From positions 32,071,579 through 32,135,578 of the forward strand of contig CM039463.1 of NCBI GenBank assembly GCA_022414725.1: a DNA stretch of 64,000 bases, in the 5' to 3' direction. The notes under the pieces are model-generated. The model ran no database searches and was not told the DNA's origin. It saw nothing but the letters and a program-made list of their open reading frames with translations. This document shows positions 39,701 to 48,100 of the stretch, piece by piece. Each line of letters starts with the position of its first letter. Positions within the stretch are counted from its first letter, which is position 1. Position numbers and translations under genes: made by a program. The stretch is from Microglena sp. YARC. Taxonomy: Eukaryota; Chlorophyta; Chlorophyceae; Chlamydomonadales; Chlamydomonadaceae.

Positions 39701-41474
39701 GAAATTACTTGATAGGTGCAAGGACAGCAGAGCAGAAGGACTAGGTAAGCGTCAGAAAAACAGTGCAAACTGACTAGGAGAGCTTAAGTAGAACATGGCA
39801 ATTTGGCTAGATAAGTGTAGGAATGAAGCAGTAAAATTACCCCAAATGAATGAAGAAGAGCACGAAAACACACACTGAAATGCCTTGGTAGGTGCAAGGA
39901 CAGCAGAGCAGAAGGAATAGGTAAGCGTCAGAAGAATAGTGCAAACTGCCTAGATGCGCACTAGTAGAACATGTCAATTTGACTAGATAAGCGCAATAAG
40001 AAAGCAGCAAAAGGCCGAAGTAGTGCACGAAAACACACACTGAAATGTCTTGGTAGGTGCAAGGACAGCAGAGCAAAAGGAATAGGCAAACACAAGAAGA
40101 ACACAGCAAACTGACTAGATGCGCTCAAGAAGAACATAGGAATTTGAATAGATGCGCAAAAGTAGAACAAAGCAAATTGACTAGATAAGCGCAAGAAGAA
40201 AGCAGCAAATGCACAAAACACACACACTCAAATGATAAGGTAAGCACAAGGAAAGAACAGCAGGAGGAAAAGGGTAAGCACAAGTAGAACATAGCTGTAT
40301 GATGAGAACGGCGCAAGAAGAAACACACACTACTGCCGGTGATGGTGGCGTTAGTGGAGGTGGTGTTGTTGGTCAATGTGTTGTTGGTCGAGGTGTTGTT
40401 GGTCGAGGTGTTGTTGGTCGAGGTGTTGTTGGTCGAGGTGTTGTTGGTCGAAGTGTTGTTGGTCGAGGTGTTAGTGGAGGTGTTGTTGTTGGTCAATGTG
40501 TTGTTGGTCGAGGTGTTGTTGGTCGAGGTGTTAGTGGAGGTGGTGTTGTTGGTCAATGTGTTGTTGGCCGAGGTGCTGTTGGTCGAGGTGTTGTTGGTCG
40601 AGGTGTTGCTGGTCAATGTGTTGTTGGTCGAGGTGTTAGTGGAGTTGGTGGTGTTGGTCAATGTGTTGTTGGTCGAGGTGTTGTTGGTCGAGGTGTTGTT
40701 GGTCGAGGTGTTAGTGGAGGTGGTGTTGTTGGTCAATGTGGTGGAGATGGAGGTGGTTAGGATCATTACCTGTCTTAGCTGCTGCTGCTGTTGGAGGTCT
40801 TGGGCTCTGTTCCCCTCCAGGGTAGCAAGTCGTTGATTCAATTCCTGCAAAGGGATATTTTGTGTTTATGCTTAACAACTAGGGACCGGCATATCATATG
40901 ATGTTGAGCAAAGGCGAGTATGATATCATATGATATCATACAAATTGCATCATATGATATTGTACACAAATGATGTTTTGTATTTATGTTTAAGATTGAT
41001 GTAGTGACATATATTGTTTAGACATTTGGAGTCCAGTTGCAGTGTTTTTTATTTCAGATTTCTGTAGTCCTGGTTGAGTAGCTACTTGGGCTACTCAACC
41101 CTGATTTCAGGATAGTTGCATAGCCAAAGCATGGCGGAGTGCGAAGCGCAGAGCCTGGGGGGGTCGGGGGGCAGCGCGTTCCGATATTGGGGGGTCCGGG
41201 GGGTGTAGCATTCTACGGAATGGCGACGGAATGGCGACGCGTCGTAGAAAAATGAAACACTGTCCAGTTGGACACTAGGAAAACAGATGCAATCATTGTC
41301 ATCATCATTACATGTTGTGAATCAAAGTTTACCTTGCTAGTTGATTCTGTTGGGAGCCAGCTGAGCTGGAAGAGACGGACACCTTGCTCTATATGGCTGC
41401 AATATTATTTTCTTCCATCGCTGCAAGGCGACGCATGGGCCCGGCTAAACTAGCCAAAAATGCCCCCCCCCCCC

Positions 41475-41517
<43 letters not shown>

Positions 41518-44500
41518 GGGGTTGGGGGGAAGCACGTCTCACTCAGGTTGCTCAATTGTTCAATGTTGCGAATCGATGTTTACCTTCAACTGATTCTGTT
41601 GGGACCCAGCTGAGCTGGAAGAGACGGACACCTTGTTCTCGATGGCTGCAATATTAGCTGCATTGGACACTGCAAGGGCTGCAACACGGCTGTCAATCTC
41701 TCGGATGTGACTGGCACTGTCCTCGAAGCGAGCCAATAGCTCATTCCGGGTGCCCAAGAAATCCTTGTGGGCCTGTGGAGGGAGAGAGGAGGGGGTGGGG
41801 TGGGGGCCAGGGTACTTCCATTGACCAAATTGACCAGCGCTTTAGCGCACTTGAAAAAAAAACTGCGCTTTGTAGTGCAGAAAGCGCAAAAATTGCATGC
41901 TGCGCCCACAGGGGGTTACAAAAACTGCGCGGAACACGCAGTGGGGCTCAAAAAGGCAGCGCGCCAGCGCGCATAAGCGCGCGCTTGGAATTACCCTGGT
42001 GGGGGTAGCAAGGCTGATGAAGGGTGGGTGATAGTGTATAAGAGTATAACTGGTGTCAATCTCTCTGATGTGGCTGGTGCCCTCCTCAAAGCGAGCCAAT
42101 AGCTCATTCTGGGCGCCCAAGAAATTGTTGTGGGCCAGTTGCGTTGTCGTGTGTGAGTGTGTGAGTGTGTTGTGTGTGTATGTGTGTTACAGGCTTACCT
42201 GATGAGATGCATCTGCCACTGACTGCATCAGCGCTTTCTGAGCTGCCATCTCACCACCCACCCGGGCCTGAGCCTGTTCCAGCTGCTTGGCTATGTTGGT
42301 CAGTGCAAGAAGCTCCTCAGGCATGCCTGCGAGCATGAGGATAAGGATGAGGGGGATGAGGGTAAGGATAAGGATGATGAGGGGGATGAGGGTACGGATA
42401 AGGATGATGAGGGGGATGAGGGTAAGGATAAGGATGATGAGGGGGATGAGGGTAAGGATAAGGATGATGAGGGGGATGAGGGTAAGGATAAGGATGATGA
42501 GGGGATGAGGGTAAGGATAAGGATGATGAGGGGGATGAGGGTAAGGATAAGGATGATGAGGGGGATGAGGGTAAGGATAAGGATGATGAGGGGGATGAGG
42601 GTAAGGATAAGGATGATGCGGGGGATGAGGGTAAGGATAAGGATGATGAGGGGGATGAGGGTAAGGATAAGGATGATGAGGGGGATGAGGGTAAGGATAA
42701 TGATGATGAGGGGGATGAGGGTAAGGATAATGATAATGAGGGGGATGAGGGTAAGGATAAGGATGATGAGGGGGATGAGGGTAAGGATAAGGATGATGAG
42801 GGGGATGAGGGTAAGGATAAGGATGGTGAGGGGATGAGGGTAAGGATAAGGATGATGAGGGGGGATGAGGGTAAAGGATAAGGATAATGAGGGGGATAAG
42901 AGTGAAGAGGGGGAGGATAAGGATGAGGATGCAGAAGACGGAACGCAGCCAAATTGTTGGCTAGAGCCATGTAACCAAGTTCAAGACAGGTTCGATGTCA
43001 AGACCAAGTGTAAGCACAAAAGCTCCACACGCTCACAACCCCCACCACTACCCCCACCAACTGCTCACAACTACCACCTGCTCACCTGACCCAACCAAAC
43101 GACCAGTGTTTTTTATTTCAGATTTCTGTAGTCCTGGTTGAGTAGCTACTTGGGCTACTCAACCCTGATTTCAGGATAGTTGCGTAGCCAAAGCATGGCG
43201 GAGTGCGAAGCGCAGAGCCTGGGGGGGTCGGGGGGCAGCGCGTTCCGATATTGGGGGGTCCGGGGGGTGTAGCATTCTACGGAATGGCGACGGAATGGCG
43301 ATGCGTCGTAGAAAAATGAAACACTGCAAACGACCCACCTGACTTCTGCACCTGAGCAGCCATAGGCTCAACATGGGCAGACCGTACACCCTGCCCCTGC
43401 GCTCCCAATGGGCGTGCCACGTCTAAAGCCTAAACACCCTGCCCTTTGCGCCATAGACTCGACATGGGCTGACCCTGCCCCCTGCCCCTGCGCTCCCAAT
43501 GGGAGTGTTCCACCTAAACCCTAAACACCCTGCCCTTTGCCCCATAGACTCAACATGGGCTGACCCTACCATGCCCCTGTGCCCCCAATGGGCGGGCCCC
43601 ACCAAAACCCTAAACCCTCACCTTACTTCTGCATCTGAACAGTCAAAGACTCTACCTGGGCTAACCCTGCCCCCTGCCCCTGCGCTCCCGGTCTAAACCC
43701 TAAAACCTCACCTGACTTCTGCACCTGAGCAGCCAGTAAACCCACCTAAACCCTAAACCCTAACCTGATTTCTGCACCTGGGCAGTCATAGCCTAAACCT
43801 GGGGTGACAGCTGGCCAATGCGCTCCCAATGGGCATGCACCGTCTTGGAGAAGGAAGCCATCATAACCACCATCTGCTAAAACGCTCACCTGACTTATGT
43901 ACCTGAGCAGCCATTGACTCAATCTTGGCGGACAGCTGGCCATTGTGTTCCCAATGAGAATGCCTAGTCTCTGGGACGGATGTCATCATAACCACCATCT
44001 GCTCAAACTCTCACCTGACTTTTTAACCTGAGCAGCCATAGCTTCAACCTACAGCTGGCCAATGCGCTCCCAATGGGCGTGCCTCGTCTAAACCATAAAC
44101 CTTCACCTTACTTCTGCACCTGAGCAGCCATAGACTCGACCTGGGCAAACCCTGCCCCCTGCCCCTGCGCTCCCAATGGGCGGGCCCCACCAAAACCCTA
44201 AACCCTCACCTGACTTCTGCACCTGAGCAGCCATAGACTCAACCTTAGCAGACAGCTGGCCAATGCGTTCCCAATGGGCGTGCCCCCTCTAAACCCTAAA
44301 CCCTCACCTGACTTCTGCACCTGAGCGGCCATAGCCTCGACCTTGGCTGACAGCTGGCCAATGCGCTCCCAATGGGCGTGCCCAGTCTCGGAGAAGGAAG
44401 CGATCCGCTTCGACACTTGAGCTGTGTCTCGCTCCACCCTTTGCTCCAGGTCCACTACAGCGGAGCGAGTTGCTGCTGCGGCTTTCTCTGCGCTCTCTGA

Positions 44501-45042
44501 CTTGCTAATGCTCAGCATGACCAGGGTTTCACTTGCGGGGGGGTCACGTGGGTTCACTTGCCACTTGTCAGAAGCACCTCCAGCACCACCACCTCCGTCT
44601 CCAGTACCTTCCCTGGCATCCAGCGCTGCTCGAGACGCGTGCGGGGAGAACTCCCTGGGTGTGGGCGCTATGCTGTGTGGCCCCTGTTGGGTGGAGCGGG
44701 TTTGGGCAGCAGAAACGGCTTTAGTCATTCGCTGCTCTATGCTCTGCCCTAGCACTGTCATTCGCTCTTCAATGACTCGCACAATTTCCTCATTGAACGC
44801 ACTCGTTATGCTTGGCTCTGCATTCCGGAATGGGGGCAGACAAGTGTGAGGTTAAGAGAAACCAATGGCTGGATGGGAAGATGGATGGGTGGGGGGATGG
44901 ATGAGGGAATGGCTGGCTGGGGAGGGAGGGATGGATGGGAAGATCGACGGTGGGGGGCTGGGTGAGGGGCTGGATGAATGGGGGGGGGATGGGGGGGGAG
45001 CTGGATGGGAAGATGTATGGGTGGGGAGATGGATGAGGGGAT

Positions 45043-45080
<38 letters not shown>

Positions 45081-45131
45081 TGGGAAGATGGACGGTTGGG
45101 GTGAGGGGTGAGGGGCTGTATGAATGGGGGG

Positions 45132-45170
<39 letters not shown>

Positions 45171-48100
45171 TTTGTCATTCGTTGCTCTATGCTCTGCCCT
45201 AGCGCCACCATTTGCTCGTTGATAACTTGTACAATCTCCTTGTTGAATGCACTCGTTATGCTAGGCTCTGCATTGGGGAATGGGGGGTAGATGATAGAGT
45301 GAGGATAAGAGAAACCAATGGCTTGATTGGGATGATGGATGGGTGGGTGGATGGATGAGGGTATGGATGGATGGGGGTGGATGGGTGGATGGGGGTGGAT
45401 GGGTGGGGGGATGGATGGATGAGGGGATGGATGGATGGGGTGGATGGGGAGGGATGGGTGGATGGGGTGGATGGGTGGATGGGGTTGGGTGGGTGGATGG
45501 GGGTGGATGGGTGGATGGGTTGATGGGTGGATGGGTGGGGGGATGGATGAGGGGATGAATGGATGGGAGGATGGGAAACAGCTCCAGTCATTTGCCACTC
45601 TATGCTCTACCCTAGCGCCGCCATTTGCTCTTCGGTGACTCGCACAATATTACAAACCCATCCAACCCCTACCAGATAAACAACCCAAAACCAAGCCACG
45701 CTTCGTAAAATAAGTAGCAACCCTCGCTGTCGTGCCTGATCCATACTACTTACGAACCCAACCAATCCTTGCTTGATAGACAACCTCAGACCAAGCCACG
45801 CCTATAGGAGAAGCAGCAACCCTCGTGTCATGCCTGATCCATACTACCAGCGAACCCATCCAACCCATAACAGATAAACAACCCCAAACCGAGCCACACC
45901 TCAAAAGATAAGCAGCAACACACGCAGTCATGCCTGATCCATACCACTAATGAACCCACCCAACCCCAGACCGAGCCACACCTTGCAGGATGAGCTGCAA
46001 CCCACGCTGTCGTGCCTGATCCTCGCTGTGCACCCGCTCATCTAGCTCTAGCTGCTGTTGCTGCTGCTGTTGTTGCTGCAAAACATACTGCTGGCTCAGG
46101 GGATAAGGGGAATCCCCTTGTCGGATGCGGGGTGTGGGGCTAGGCCTGTCCCTCCCTAGGTTTGGTACGCCATTGGTGTAACTGCGGCCGGCCTCTGATA
46201 CAGCAGCAGATGTGGTGCTGCTCAAGCGCTTGGCTTGCGAAACCTCATCTCTTAACTCAGCCAAGGAGCCCTGTGTGTATGGCGAAAGGGGCCTGACTTT
46301 AAAATGTTAAAATATGCTGGACATGCTGACAGAAACAGAACAGATGTGCTGGACATGCTGACAGAAATAGGAAATATTAAGGGGCCCGCCTATAAAATAT
46401 AAACAAATTCTTGACATAAATAAAAATAAAAGGGACCTGCCTTAAAAATGTTGAAATATGCTGGACATGCATATAAATAAAAGAGACCTGCCTTTAAAAT
46501 GTTAAAATATGCTGGACATAAATAGAAATAAAAGGGACCTGCCTTTAAAATTGTAAACTATGCTGGACATAAATATAAATATAAAAGGGACCTGCCTTTA
46601 AAATGTTAAAATATGCTGGACATAATAGAAAATAAAAAGGGGCCTGCATTTGAAATGTTAAAATATGCTGGACGTAAATAGAAAATAAAAAGGGGCCTGC
46701 ATTTGAAATGTTAAAATATGCTGGACATAAATAGAAAAAAAAAGGGGCCTGCATTTGGATTGTTGTTAGTGCTAAAAATAGCCTGGATATTCCTTTGAAC
46801 TGCCTATACCCGTATGATTACCTACCGCACCCAGCCAGGGCCTAGCATTCGTTGCGGAAGTGAAGTTTAATGTAGTGTAGTGAATATTACAGTGCAGCAT
46901 CTAGTGTAGTATAGTGCATGTTGGGTTCAGACCGCGCAACGCAAGGAAATATACTGATCGCCCTGTAGTGCACAAATTATTAATTGCGCAGTTTAAAGGT
47001 TTGCATATGCGCCATTTGTAGGTAAAGCTAGGTTACTTCATATTAGTGAATTCATAATATTAGTGAATTCGTAATATTAGTGAATGTTAGTTAATATAAG
47101 ACGGCCGAGCTATTTCATCAGAATTTTGACCTTATTTGAAATAATAATATTATTGTGACACTGTAATAATATTAGCTAATATTGGTTGTTCAAACATGGA
47201 TACAACATAATTTGACATTTGTCTTTGGACGCAATGCGATTCACCGAAAAGTGAATAAAAGGATGTGCCGCTGTCTCCTCTCAGCATTGTTTGCTCAGGT
47301 TGGGTGGAACAAATTCCTCTCTCCCTCTCTCATACAAAAAACTGCCATTTTGTTTTTCCCTTTGGCACAAGTCTGGTCTGGTCCATTGAAGAGTTTTTAT
47401 TCTGTTGAAGAAAGTCTGCATTTTCACCACCATCACCACCACCACCGCCACGGCTAACACCGATGCCAACGTCGCAACCATCACAGTTACCACCACCATC
47501 ACGATCAGCACAATCATCACAGCCACCACCACCATCACCGCCATCAAGGCCACCACAATCACCACCACTACCACAAACACCACCACAATCACCACCAACA
47601 CCATCGCCACCACAATCACCACCACAACAAGCAACATCACCACCACCACCCCCACCAACACCACAATCTCCACAACAACAAGCATCATCACCACCACCAC
47701 CGTTGCCATCACCATCACCACCACAATCACCACAACAACAAGCATCATCACCTCCGCCAAAGCCACCACCATCACCACGATAATAATTATAACCCCCACC
47801 CCCACCATAACCACGACAATAATCATAACCACCACACCCACAAGCATCACGACAATAATCATAACCCCCACCCCCACCATCACCATGACAATAATCATCA
47901 CCACCACCGCCACAAGCAGCACGACAATAATCGAAACCATCATCACCACCACCGCCACAAGCAGCACGACAATAATCATAACCACCACCGCCACAAGCAT
48001 CACCACGACAATAATCATAACCACCACCGCCACAAGCATCACCACGACAATAATCATAACTACCACTGCCACAAGCATCACCACGACAATAATCATAACT

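Noticed and set aside
42317..42970. 217-residue Ser/Pro/Leu repeat frame
   Set aside because: A 30-bp intronic minisatellite beside a clear acceptor at 42327.
43340..44307. TTTAGGG words considered as interstitial telomere sequence
   Set aside because: Only short CCCTAAACCCTAAA pieces within a larger junction-derived unit; no uninterrupted telomere tract.
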